From NCBI GenBank assembly GCA_027919835.1, contig JANVFP010000040.1, forward strand, positions 310,001 to 374,000: a stretch of 64,000 bases of DNA, read 5' to 3'. The position numbers and the translations under genes were made by a program. Positions 45,611 to 58,189 of this stretch are shown in pieces. The notes under the pieces were generated by a model. That model was not told the origin of the DNA and made no database searches. It saw only the letters and a program-made list of their open reading frames with translations. Source of the stretch: Lentinula raphanica. Its lineage: Eukaryota > Basidiomycota > Agaricomycetes > Agaricales > Omphalotaceae. Within the stretch, counting starts at the first letter, position 1, and each line of letters starts with the position of its first letter.

Positions 45611-48476
45611 TCAGATAGCTCTCCCAATCGTCGTATCCCATTCTTCCTCCTCTAGCAATACGCTCTGCGCATCCTGTTCGATATTTTTACAGGGTAGACA
45701 CGCAGCAGCAAATTCTCTGCGTCGTATCGCACCCCCTTCCACTTCCTGCCACTCATCCACAGGCTCCGCTTGCCTGCCTAGCCACCTTCGCCACATCATC
45801 TTTCGCTCTCTGCAGTCCCCGATACGTTTTGCCCACTGCAATATTCGCCAAACATCGCTCCAATCAGACCCCAGCCCGAGGCTGATCCGAACCAGGCCGA
45901 GTTCCATCCGTCCTCGTTGTTCTTCTAACGCTCGTTGACCAAGATCTGCAGATGACAACGTCCTTCTCCTCCTCCGTTCACGTTCGACTTCCTCCTCAAA
46001 TTCTCTGAGCGTCATTCCTTCCCTCATCATACCACCCTCTTCCACGTCTTTCATGCTGTCCTGGATCCCTAAAAGAGCGGCAGCCCCACCTGGATTGCAC
46101 ATGCAGCCGGTTCGAAGAGAGATTCCATCCTGGGCGGCTGAATGAGCAATGAACGATAAAGGGAGAGTTTGGCCCTCTTCCTGGAAGCGCAGGGACGAGG
46201 CCGTGAGTGCTTTTGAAGTGTGACGTGGTAAATGAAAACTCACATCTAAGAAAATACAAGACACGACTGCTCCCGCATCCTCGTCCATTTCTCCCACGAC
46301 TTTCAATACCCTTCGCGGCACTCGTGAGAGTACTTTGCACACCGGGAGCCCCTTCTGATTATCTATCCCTCTCAGCTTTCCTTCTCCTAGGCTCGCAGAC
46401 TGGATGAGTCTCCCATCCCGATCTCGATGTTGTATTCGTTCCAGCTCGGTGACAAGATAAAGCAAGAGGGAGTTCAGACGGAGAGGTAGGAAAGGGAGAT
46501 AGGCAGACAGCAGGTTCAACCCAGATGTAATAGCGGGCAGGAGGAGATAGTTGATCGTTCCATCCTAGTAGGAACAAAGTCAGGACAGATGGTCAAAGAC
46601 GGGAGGCAAGGAGATTGTACTTCAAATCCTTCAAACTCCTCTCCTACGCCTTTCATGGTACGAACCTTTCCCGGCACCTGCACGACGTCCACAGTACCCC
46701 CAGCGAACCATGGTCTACCTCGACTCAACAGACGAAGAAAGCCTTTTCGAATCTGAATACCGGGAGATGAGTTTCATCCACGGAAGGAAGGGAAGGAAAA
46801 CAAACTGACAACAAGCGCTCCGACACCCGTAGGGAATCCAAACATTTTATAGAACGAAACTGCGAGGGCATCGACAGGCAATTCTGCCAAAGATACTCGA
46901 GAGGTTGGTGCTAGAGCGGCTGCATCGAGAAGAGTATGATAGCCGAGGCTTCTCGCGTATAAAACGATTGAGTCGCATTTTCTGGAGCCAGGTGTAGACG
47001 ACAAAGAATTCGAGGAGGAACACAAGGCGGGACACTTGGCGTTGGTTACATTCGATAACCCGGTCAATGCGAGCAGACTGGACGTGCCCGGTGGAGGTTT
47101 GTGCCTTCGCAATATGTTCTATAGAGCAATAATTTGAAGGATGCGTGTGAATTATCGTTGAAAAGAGCGCATATATCCAGGTAACGATGTTCCTACCTTA
47201 CCCTCGTCGAGGTTGAATGCCCCTTCTTGCCCTTTCTGTGATCCTGCGGGAATGTAGCCGACACTGGCTCCACCTCGTCTTGCAAACTCACGAATCCCGT
47301 TCACGCTGTTGTGAGAATCGGTACTGAGGACGAAAGAGCTTCCTGGCGAAGAGCAAAACTGGATGTTTAGTATCCATCAGCGATGATATGGATTGAAAAT
47401 ACTTGCTTTCTGAGAATGGGTAAGCTTCGCCCACAAGTTTGAGAGCTCCGGAGGCATTCGGAGTGAATATAACTGTATACTCATTCGAATCATCGTCTGA
47501 ATTCGAGTTGACCGGTGCTCCAAAGAACTCGAGGACTGCTCTCCTAGCTTCTTCAGCGTGTTTCAACGATAACTGGGAGCTGGAATGATGAAACCATTAG
47601 AGTTCGAGGTCAACCTGGATCCGAAATAGAACGAAACCAAATCACCTTGCACTGATGGAGTGTGTATTGCCTAGTACATTACTAGCCAAAAACTCGGTAT
47701 GAACTCGGATGAGAGATTCCGGATAGAGTGAGCCACCCATATAGTCGACGTAGGTTTCCGTTTTCTGTGGAGATGACGTTCGCGAAAGCCGAGTATAATC
47801 TGTACGCCGAAGGGTGTCAAGGATCCAAGTGAGGCGATATTCTGGGAACAAACCAAGTGTTCAGCGTCACGTAAAGACGGCAAGACGAGAGCGATGACGA
47901 ATGATACTCACGAGGAAATTGCTGAAGAAAGGCATCATATGCTGCCTCTGCTGTTGGGTCTCCAATATTTTGACGACTGTTGGCGTTAGACGGTGTATAA
48001 TAGGCGAGATGGAAAGGTAATGAGCATGGAAGCGGAGGAGGAGAGGTAGATTGACTGCTTTTGCTGAACGTGGTCGCGCTAGGGCTTGTAGGAGGTTCAT
48101 CACTGTACTGCGAAGCTCGAAGTTTGTCGTATGCGTGGAAGCTATCGTATGAATCGAACGATTCGGGCTCGAATTCACCACTCGAGAAGGAGACCGCTGT
48201 AGGAGTGCTTCTGATCTTGTTGAAGCGAGAGAAGAGAGCTGAAGACGCCGATCGTTGATGGCGGAGAGTCTTGGAAGGATTCGAGAGCGGCGATGCTGTG
48301 CTTGAGTGTCGGCGTCGAAGGGCTTGTGAGTGTACTGGGCGAGGATGAGGATCAATTTGAAGAAAAGGTAGGTTCTGGCCGTCGTTACGAATTGATTTCG
48401 TTCGGACCCTTGACTGGCCTGAGGGAGTCGTTTCAATGGTTGTATTTTGAGCGTTATTAGAATGGGAGTTGCCCAT
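45611..48476 (-). CDS. Molybdenum-cofactor-sulfurase-like / cysteine-desulfurase-like PLP enzyme
   Basis: It belongs to the class V aminotransferase fold that moves sulfur from cysteine. The start is ATG 48476 ([10 protein letters not shown]) after an upstream open stretch without support, with a Ser-rich N-terminal 120 residues. Core features are [52 protein letters not shown], and [19 protein letters not shown] with the expected PLP lysine. Next come [28 protein letters not shown] and the MOCOS-like cysteine loop [13 protein letters not shown]. The stop is at 45611-45613. I see no C-terminal MOSC domain, so it may be a desulfurase-only form rather than a complete MoCo sulfurase. Confidence 0.85.
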
Positions 48477-51400
48477 GAACGACAGCGGGATAAGGAAGGA
48501 TTGGCTTGAAGGGCGTTTTGGTCGCGTCGACTTTGTGGCTAATAAATTCAACTTGAATTTGCTTGAAGGGAATTTGACAAGTGTCGAATTTGGTTTTATA
48601 CGATAAAGAAAGTTAAAAGCGGTGTGAAGAAAATTATCGTATAAGGGTAGTAGACAGAGACAAGATACGACGGATAGACAAGAGGTAAATTGAAATAGAC
48701 ATTGCAAGATTTAATCGGGCTAGGGGCTTCTCAAATACAGATCCCTAATAAGGCAATTCTCGATCCTGCCACTAGAATACGCCAATCACCGTGTAATCAG
48801 GTACCCTCTCACTTCACCACAATCTCATACAGTCCGATAGAGCTGTATATGCTTTTGAACCTTGACATCAGTAGTCGAGGAACAGGCTTACTAGTTTGCG
48901 CCTAGTGGAATGCAATGGGTTGCGGCGAATCCTATGACTCCTCCGGCTCGTCGCAAGCACTGCCTATCTGCAGGAATCTCCCGAGTCTAGTCGGTCACTT
49001 GTATGACAAAAAAGACTTGCCATCTCACTCAGACCTTGTTCAATCAAGCATGCTGTCAGAGACACTAAACTTATTGCCTGAACAATGGCCGAACCCAGGC
49101 TAAAGTAATTCTGATGTTTGACACACCAAAAGACCTTGAGGCGACTAGATTCTAAAATTCAACCTCGAGCAGATTAGACTAAGAGGACGTAACGTACCTT
49201 TGAAACATGGTATTACGCTCGCAACGACTCAGCACAAAGTCTACACATGACCTCCGGGGTAAAGCTGCCAAGTTGGGTTACGATATCGTCTTCAATCGAA
49301 GAGATGACGGCTGCGCTTGCTAGTCTGTATTTGTATCTGGGTCGGAGTCAATTGACGTTTGAGCATTGACTGATACTCCGACACGGTGAGCAGAAAGACA
49401 TGCTCCATGATATGAGAAAAAGGCTGACCAACGGAGAGAAATTCTACACAATTGCAGAGACTCGGGTGCCCAAGATTGCCACTGTTCAATATCATCTGTT
49501 GATTCTGTGAGGCTCGTAACCGAAAAACAAGATACCAGCTGAGATTGGCCTTGTGAGGGCTCAAGGGGTCGGTAAAGATTAATGACCAGTTGTAGGCCGA
49601 GAATGGTTCCCACATGCAGCGAGTGAGCTGCCTGTCCGAGGATGTACAAATCATCGGCAGATCCCACAGTCGAGTCAGAAGAGGTATGACCTGCATGGCA
49701 GTGGCAAACTTATCTCGTTCTGATCATAGGCTTTTGATACTTATACCTCCTCACTGTCCAAACCATAGATGCTAACTGGTGAATGGTTAGCAAATGTTGA
49801 CAGAAATGCTTGCAGTCGTGGCAGCACGAGATTTGATCAAGTGGCGCCAGTTGCTCTTCCGAGTTGAAACACTGTAGGTCAACCATAACTGTCAGCCAAG
49901 ATTGCTCCCACATTGTTTACATCCAGCCAGCCACATGTGTAACATTGTCCACTGTCAAAATTTCCGAGCTGTTCCACGGCGGTAGATATGTGCGATGTGC
50001 ATGATATCGAACGAAAATGCACGAAAACGGGATAGTATGTCGAATTTCTATCCCGCGAAACTCGATTGGAACTCGCCGGAGCATCAGAGTGTTGAATTTG
50101 AGGAAGAGTGTTCGAGCACCTCATAATCGGCAAGGCGCTCGCAGTATCGCCGTATCTTCGATGGTCCCCGAAATACCCACCTCGAGCGGAGGCCAAAACG
50201 GGACACGGGAGTCTCAGGCTGCCCGATACTATCAGTTCCATCATACGCAAGAGGAGGTACCTTACCTCAAAAATCACTGATCTGCTGCCCCACAAAAGCT
50301 TCGAAGCTGCTCATTGGATCTCGGCGGATGTTTCGCATTCATCGTGATTCCTCGTGCAGACAGGAACTCCAATGATGGATCAGTTCTTCGAGTAAGTACC
50401 ATCAGACTTTCTCGACCGTGGACTTTCTTTGCTTGAAGGATGTATGTGGAGAAGACTTGTGGAAAGGATATGATGGGTTCGTTGGGAGGCGATGATCGAT
50501 CACGTCGGCGTCGGCGTCGGGTGGTACAAACGTCGTACGTCTTCCAGAACAGTCTGAGGAATATTCTCTATAAGTGTGAATGAATACCAAGTACAAAGTC
50601 TCAGGTCTGAGCACCGTGACACGTTTAGTCTGCATCGGGGCTCGGGAGGTTGAGCTTGGAGCTGCTATGAGTCCGAGGGCATAAATACTAGTCAGCGTGT
50701 CAGTGGGGAACGTCAGTGGCCCAACTGAAGCATCGTGCTTCAGAGCTTCAGCTTTGAAACCCGTGTTCTGATGTTCGCGTGTGGCTTGATAGCTGTCGGG
50801 ATAAGGATTACTCCAGTGTTCGGCTGGTTCGATATGACCGGAATTCAGCAAAGCCGTTCAGTGTGAAATGAGGTCTCTGGAATACGAAGGTTATCAAGTT
50901 GATGATGCTGAGTTTTATGACGAAAGACTGTACACATGGTCGTCGGTATTTCACTCGTCCAGGCAAGGTTTGTGGCTAGGCTGGATCGTGATGAGTGCTG
51001 ATAGGTGCTGATTTGAGGTTATAATTCACTTCTGCCTTCCCGTGAACAATCTAGGTGTGGCGTATCCTGTTTTGTTTGTGTCTCCTTTGCATTCTTCAGA
51101 ATGATACCGGAGAACATACCATTGTTTTGTTTATATAGAAATCGTGGATCTAGAAGGATAAGGAAACCGTGGCACTCGGAAAGACTTCAGATGCTAGTGC
51201 CCATCTGACAAAACCCCGATGTGTGACCTCCATAGTAGCGTCGACGGCGTTCGATGGTTAGTAGTATGAAGTTGTGCGGACGGAGGTCCGCCTCGAATAT
51301 CTGCAAGCAGACGAGTGTTAGTTGGGGAGGCCATGGAAGTTCGGAACCGAGGTGGTAAATGACCACTGGAAGGGCCGGTTCCGGTCTGTTCCGGGTGCCT

Positions 51401-51746
51401 CCCCACAGTGCTTTGAAGCAAATGCTTTTGGGGGATTGGCCGCTGACCGAGTAAAGGAAAAAAATCTGATGTTTTTAATTGACTCTGGCTGTGTATAGAC
51501 ATAGATGTGATGCGTTTTTTCTTCCACCTGAACGCTCAGAAAAAAATGGCAGAGGAGAAACACTGGATATCGATCGCATTTCACGAGTCAGGATTCAGGA
51601 AGCCGAAGCTGTACTACGCAAACCAGTTACCGGTAACTTCACTTCTCCCCCTCTGCCTCCGTTTCGTAGTATGTGCATTACGAAGTATTGGGTACTAAGT
51701 TGAGGCGGAACCTTCGTCCACTCTCCTATCATCCAAACCACGATGC
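48477..51746. other. Gene-poor region, 3.3 kb
   Basis: No well-supported gene. Minus-strand frames at 49292-49696 and 49879-50295 have no recognisable domain. A minus-strand 149-residue frame at 50402-50851 (LTFPTDTLTSIYALGL) has no motif, no signal peptide and no introns. Decayed genes are possible. Confidence 0.4.
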
Positions 51747-52317
51747 TTAATCAGATGTACATAGTTTGCTCATTGAATTACTCACCGTCGACGACAGAGA
51801 CACACTCCCCTCTCCTACCTTTTCCTTGTTATCCAAGTACATTGTCCTAACCGTGAAACCCACACCGTAATCCCCATTATCATCACGAAACAGCGCATCT
51901 TCAAAGCTACATTTGGAATGATCATATATGATCTCAGGCTCCTGATCACGAGCTAATGCTAGGCCTGAGCTATATTGGGCTCCATGAGCAAACGAACGCA
52001 GTTTCTCTTTCGTCTCTGGCCATTTTGGTGTTGAGGCGTCTGGAATTTTTGGAGGATTTGATGGAACACGATTAGGAGCCAGCTTCCATGCGAAGACCAT
52101 CGTCCAAAGATTTGGGGGAGTTATAGGTCCCGCACTTTTCGCACTCCGTCGAGACTGTCTATGAGCAACGATCTACGCAAGCGAAACCATGCATGATTGG
52201 ACATGTTTCGGTAGTTGTTCGAATCGAGAACTTTCGACTACAACGCACCTCTGCAGGTAGAGCACATACGCAGGATAGTAGAAACATGACTACCAATGTG
52301 ACCTTGAACACCAGCAT
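51747..52317 (-). CDS. Small secreted protein of unknown function
   Basis: ATG 52317 begins a strong signal peptide (MLVFKVTLVVMFLLSCVCAL, cleavage near LPAE). A GT-AG intron (52173-52248) joins in frame to a second exon that runs to TAA at 51747. The mature part contains PNLWTMVFAWKLAPNRVPS, KLRSFAHGAQYSSGLALA and FEDALFRDDNGDYGVGFTVR. Total about 164 residues. A GTGAGT near the end may mark another intron, so the C-terminus is not certain. No known family. Confidence 0.6.
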
Positions 52318-53784
52318 TTCGTAGTATGTACGCTTCTGAAGCAGTTATTGAAAAAGGGAGATTCTGTATAACATTCATCGCGTCAGCCGAGTGAAGGACA
52401 AGAACAGAGATAAAACAACTTACCAAAGTTCGTTGAAATGTTAAGCACGGAGTCACCACTGGGGGATCGAGCGAAAGTATACAAGTCAATTGTGTTCGAA
52501 GAAGTGAAGGCGAGCTTGACCAGCAAGTTGGGGAACCAACGGAGGGGTTGAAGCAGGCATTTTTATAACCTGCATGAAACATTCGCGGCTAGACTCGGAT
52601 CTCTGTAGATCTCTGTTCGCTCAGCCTCGTAACCTGGTTAGCTGATAAGCGTATCGTACTTTATCCATATTTTGGCCATATTGGCTCGGCCTCATGTGGG
52701 TCACCCCAGGAGCAACGAGTCGAATATTGTACCGTTTCTTTGCGACGTGCCTCTCTTTGTGGATCATAGACCATCGAGTTTTTTGAGAAAGCTTCGGGAC
52801 TGGCCGCAGACCGGACTCTTCATCAGTTCTGCCATTCTGGGGGACCTGACGAAGCCTGACGATTGGATTGGCATCGACGTAGATGTAAACAGATGTAAAC
52901 GTACGATAGGCACTTTAGAGCACTCCACAGCTCAACAGAACAGATGGTTTTCTGGGAAACGCGCTCAAACGCGACGCTTTTTCCCGCTACCCTTTAGGGT
53001 AAGGGTTTTGTGGTTTTGGACTCGATTTGTTTCGCAGCGATTTACAACGTTTGAGCATCGGGCCGGATTTGATCCTATTGTCGGACCGCTTCTTCCCGTA
53101 TTTCTGCATGCTTTACAGTGCTTTACTCAGTTGAAAGTTCTATGTCTTCTCTGTTGAACGTTTGCTGTAAGTGTAACTGTATGTCAGGATTTGCACCATT
53201 CTTTCACCACCGCTATGCCATTCACTCTCACCACCCACATATCTCATCCACGTCTGGTCATCTTCGGGTCTGATTTTTGTGATGCTTGTGAAAGGATGGG
53301 TGTCGCTTTGGATGCTCTCTTCAACCCTGTTCACACAACGATGGCCTCCGGCGCCTCTCAATACTTTCTGTTCCCCTCCTCCGTTTGGTGACGTTACGTC
53401 TTTGTCAGAGTCGACAAAGTTGTCCCCGGTTTCTGCACAACCTTTTGCTTCAATGTCTACAGTACTTCAGATGAATGTTTCTGTGAACTGTATCAGGAAC
53501 TGTTTTACCTTCAGTGAGTATACAACAGGCATTTGAACGTTGCCTTTCATAACCAATATGTCAGCTTTAACAGTACCAATTCCCTACATGGGTTGAATGT
53601 TAATGTTGTTGATTGTCTTAAATTGCTATCCATTGCACTGTTGCATCATCTTCTTGAAGGTGATTGCTTGAAAAAGGGTACTCATTCTTGTTCTATGTTT
53701 GCCAATGGCTATCTATCATTGAAATTGCTCAGTGAAAGCCTTGCAGATACTGTGTAGCTCAGGAACTGTATGTACATAGTGCAA
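52318..53784. other. Intergenic, 1.5 kb
   Basis: Open frames on the plus strand (52672-53157 and several near 53200-53750) lack motifs and splice support; I do not call them genes. Confidence 0.4.
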
Positions 53785-53930
53785 TACATCAGCAAAATCA
53801 AACCTATCTCTAGGCAAATCTAAATTACTTTGAGGTGCTCTGGAGACTCTAGAGACTTTGGAGCCTTTGGAGCCTTGAGAGACTCCAAAGACACCCCCCC
53901 AAAACTTCATTGCCCTAGAGAGTTCTGGTT
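53785..53930. mobile_element. Possible MITE end related to the one at 10546-10770
   Basis: It begins CATCAGCAAAA, the same 11 bases as the left end of the MITE at 10546. About 100 bp later it has ACACCCCCCCAAAAC, close to the inner part of that MITE's arm. Between them are short CTTTGGAG-type repeats. I could not find the other end. Confidence 0.4.
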
Positions 53931-55279
53931 TATTTGCAGATAAGTCTTCAGTAATTAAGGAGATTACTCAAATAGTTACCATCCTTCTCAAAGCTTCTAG
54001 AATAGATATTCAATGATTGAATAACAATTTTTGTTACTTTGAGATGTTCTTGAAGATATATCACACTCTTTGGAAAATCCACTGAGTCTCCCACAATGCT
54101 CAAAAGCTTACTACAGTTTCTCAGGTATAACCTTTATGGTCTCTCAAAGTTCTTGTTATTATTCCATATCTAAGTATGAGTTTTTGATGAGCAATCTTCA
54201 GCAGAAGTAGAGAAGTTTATGGTATATAGAGGACTGCTGAAAGCTGATGGCAGTTAGTTTGTAAGAACCTGTACTTTCTTTGAGAAGCTCCGATGGCTCT
54301 TGATGTTACTTCCAGGTGCTATGCAAGGTTTTAAAATCATAAATAGAGTAATCAGTGTCATTTTGAGGTTCTCTATAACTTTCCAAGATCTCTTCAAGGA
54401 TTATCTTGGTTTCTCTGTTGGCATCTCAAAGATACTTCATCTTGCTGGGAACAAAACTGAGAGTCTCTTGAATCTTTTCTAGCTTGTCTAATATTCTTTG
54501 AAGGGTTTGAACATCATCTCAGGTGCTTTGCAAGATACTGAAGGTAGATTCAAAGACTACGAAAGCAAATATCAGAGCTTCTCACTGTTTTCAAGATTGC
54601 CCTTAGGTGACATATGGAGCTCTTCCTGTGTTTCATGCTTCAATTAATGCTCACAAAGAACTAGTGATTAATCAGAAATCTTGTTATATACATTGACCTT
54701 TTCTGAGATAGGTTAGGGAGGCTAGATACAAAAATGTTATAGGTCCTTTAGTCCGATGTGTCTATACTAGAGTAAAGCAGTAGAGAGCAAAATAAGGTAG
54801 CTAGATCTGCAGTTGAATGTAGACTAGATCAGAGGGCAAAAGGAGGGTACTGGCAGGGAAAAAGAGCAAGGGAGGGTTCGCAGATGAGACGAAACACGAG
54901 ACGAGACACTCGAGACGCGATGAACTCGTGATGCGATGAGCTAGAGACGAGATGAGCTCGAGACGCGATGAACTCGTGATGCGATGAGCTCGAGACGCGA
55001 TGAGAAGCTATGACTGCAAGACACTATAAGCTGATGAGGGGGCTATGCAAAAGGGCCACACAATGACCACGAGAAGCTATGAGCACGAGAAGTATGAGCA
55101 CGAGAAGCTATGAGCGAGAGAAGCTAGGAGCGAGAGAAGCTAGGAGCGCGAACGAGGAGCGCGAGAAGCGAGGAGTGCGAGGAGCGAGGAGAGAGGAGCA
55201 CAAGAATCGATGAGCAGAATCTAGAAAAGATATGAAGATTTTAGAAAGAGGAGGGAAAAAAAGTCTAAGCACATTACGT
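53931..55279. repeat. AT-rich spacer followed by degenerate short tandem repeats
   Basis: 53931-54880 is non-coding and rich in CTCAAAG/CTTTGAG words. About 54888-55205 is a degenerate tandem repeat built from words like GAGACGCGATGAGCTC, CGTGATGCGATGAGCT and GCACGAGAAGCTATGA. It borders the gene ending at 55280. Confidence 0.6.
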
Positions 55280-57542
55280 CTAGATGCCGTTTTCTTCGTC
55301 TTTCCCTTCTTCATCTTGACTATGGCCTCCTCCTTCTCCACCCCCGCTTCCTCCGCCTCTGCTTTTGCCTTTGCCTCCACCACCACTTCCGACCCTGCTG
55401 CCAGTCCCACTGGTGCTTGCTCCTTCTCCTCCTCCACTTCTGCTGCTGGGAACCGAACTTCTGCCTCCCCCGCCGCTGCTTTTGCCTCCAAATCCTTTGC
55501 TGCCACTACTTGCTCTTCCTTTACCTTTACCTTTACCGCTATCTGCATCTGTCTCTTCTCTTTCTTTAAAGAGTGCCCGACGTTCGAGTTCTGCTTTGGC
55601 CTTGGCTTGCAAACAAGCGTAATCGTAAACGACAGGCTCTTTGCCGAAATCCCTGGACCTGTAATCTGTTAGCTCCTCTCAGAAAGAGAACGAAAACAAT
55701 ACGCTGTACTTCATCTCTTCGAAAAGGATTTGCGATTGAAGGGTAATGTGGTCGCCAGAATAAAGTTGGAGATTTTTCATAGATTTCCACAGCGTTTGAT
55801 AACTAAAATAAGTTCAGCCTTCGGGATACTCTTGGAATAAGGGAGAGATTACGTTTCTTCCATGTTAGATCTCGTTAAACTGACCGACGTCTTAGATCCT
55901 ATGTTCCATTCGGTGATTGAGTGTTGAATCTTTGAGAAAGAATTAGTAGTAGAGGTCGACATCCTACGAAAGCAATTACCAAGCAAGCAATCATCACCAT
56001 TAGTCGCGGAGGTATGGTTTTGATGTCTTCCAAGTGTTTGATCAAGAATTTGTCCTGCGAAGAAGGGGCGTCCACGAAATAAGAGCGTAAAATCTTGCCG
56101 AACAAAGGGGAAGCATAAGGGTCTCCTTTTTGGGTACGGGCCTGAACGTTGCGACATTCAGCAACTTGACTCTCAATTCTGTCAAGTCTTACCTCTAAAT
56201 CCACCTCCTCAAGAAATCTATCATCGTCCAATAGCCACTTCGCTTTAGAAGCCTAGAAAGGAAGATATAAGTCTCTTTTCATGGATGAAAGAAGGGAATG
56301 AGATAGAGCTCTAACCGTCTCTTCATAGTCTTTTCCACTAGAGAATTGAAAGAACTCTGCCACCAGTATACGAGTTCGGTTGCCCATATCTGAGCGCACC
56401 TGAGGTGGAGCATAATTCATCTGTAGGTATTGAGTTAGACCCTGTTAGGTTTTCGGGCGTGAACATACGAATCTAATGAGATCTTCCCTATCCTGTGGAT
56501 CAGCTGTCATCTTTGCTAAGCTGTCGAGGAGATCCTCATTCCCGAGCTTCCCCAACTCCGTGCTCAGTAAGGTTAAGCTAGGTTGTTCTCGAGGCCACAT
56601 ATCTTCGATACAGACCGCCATCCTAACGCTGCTTTTAGCCTCTTTTGCCAGCTCCTGGTCCTCGAAATCGCCTTCCACCACCTTTCTTCTCCTGCGAGAG
56701 GCTTTCTTCTTCTTAGAACGCTTCTTGATTTTGGTTACGTCTCTGACGCTCATCTACCGCAGCCGTTAGACGGTTGATAACGTTCAGAATGAAGTAAGAA
56801 CGTACATTATCTTGCACATCCTTGGAAGACCCACGAGTTTCTTCTTCATCTTCATCTTCTTCGTCTTCACTTTCTTTCTCGGAGTCGTCCCTATTCTTGT
56901 TCTGATCGTCTAAACCAGAAGTTGAGCGAACTGAGAGCCAAAGAGCACAGGGATACCGAAAGCCTTACCGCCAGAATCGGATAATTCAATAGTATCGTCA
57001 CCCAAGTCGGCTTTGCTTTCCATTTCGTTGAGAACAATACCTGACAGGAGATAAGTTCAGACTCAAATTCTTTGAAAACTCATGGGCCAAACATTCGACC
57101 AAAGCCTTTTTTCATTTCATTTCATGAGACCGAACTCCACTCACGAGCGCGCAGGATAGCAGCGACAGCAACGACGATTACTGTGAAGACAGAACTCACC
57201 TCCACTATGATCGTCGACGTAGGCGTCTTCCATCGGAGGGGCAAGAGCGTCAAGATTTCCCATGAACTCTTGCGTGATGAGCGGGGGTTTGCCTGCTTTA
57301 ACGGACTTCGTCGTGTTCTTAGCGGCAGAATTCTGCTGGGAAGACTTAGGAGGCATCCGGGATAAAGGTTTTGCCGTAGTCGCCTTCCGAGCGGTAGAGG
57401 ATGCCTTCGAAGGACCGGAAACGTCGTCTGCAGCTCTTACATGTGGCTTGGAGGCGTCTCTTGTATCAACCTCCTTCCTTTTTTTAGAGGGAGTACCCTC
57501 TGGTACTGTTTTTTCCAACCTGGCGCTTCGTCTCTTAGACAT
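55280..57542 (-). CDS. DUF6532-like protein with Gly/Ser-rich tail (probable transposon cargo)
   Basis: ATG 57542 (MSKRRSARLEKT) to stop 55280, with at least six exons. The N-terminus is basic and nuclear-like (KKRKE), with an acidic run near 56880-56820 and a Lys/Arg cluster (KKRSKKKKASRRRRK). The middle has PASPLFGK-like features (DPYASPLFGKILRSYF), LMVMIACLVGN, and FSKIQHSITEWNIGSK then TYQTLWKSM. These recall the DUF6532 family of Agaricomycetes (remembered pattern, not searched). The tail is almost pure Gly/Ser, then DEEGKDEENG. It is on the same strand as the Plavaka transposase and the Ulp1 gene. Molecular function unknown. Confidence 0.6.
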
Positions 57543-58189
57543 GAGAGAAGAAAAGAAAGAGGCGCTAGATTACGAAATCCAACGGTCACGCGAATCTAGC
57601 GCTTTAGCGCCCGATTCGAATTAGGGGTAAACATACCGGGCGCTGGCAGTTTCTGGAGTCGTTCAAATGCCAATACCATCCCCATGCCTCCAGCATTTCT
57701 TCTGTCATGGAGGGGCTAAAAGATTAGGTGCTCTTGGGCAAGTAATTGGAGTGCAGAGGTACAAAGGGCGGGAGACTCTGAAAACCCAAATCTGCTGGGT
57801 TCGGAGGGGTTTAGAAGAGCCAGAGTCTGTCAGTACCGAGTAGACAGCACCTTACTCACTGTTTTATTAGTTCTCTTGACAATGGGATGATCAGATACTG
57901 AAGCAAAACAGCAATCAAGGTAGAATAAGGAAGAATTCAATACGTTGGTTTACCGATAGATAGTTGAAATCAGCCTGGAGTTTTGTTCCGTTCACGTAGA
58001 AAGCATAGAATGGTTCTGTCCATTATTCGGTGAGGCTATTTGTAGAGGGTAGGAGATACAGATAGAGGGAAGAAGGAAGAAAGAGCGCTGGCTCTTGAGT
58101 GACGCGGTAGAAACGGAACCCAAATAGGCAACTAGCTTGGGGTACTGAACCGAGTTTCCAGCTTGGGCACTGGCGCTGGCGCTTATGTT
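57543..58189. other. Spacer between the DUF6532-like gene and the transposase
   Basis: No gene seen. Several GCGCTGGC words occur near 57640, 58088 and 58168. Confidence 0.45.

Noticed and set aside
52985..53020. Telomere-like TTTAGGGTAAGGG
   Set aside because: A single short match with no tandem array.
55232..55672. Plus-strand Ser/Ala/Pro-rich proteins
   Set aside because: They are antisense shadows of the Gly/Ser tail of the minus-strand DUF6532-like gene.
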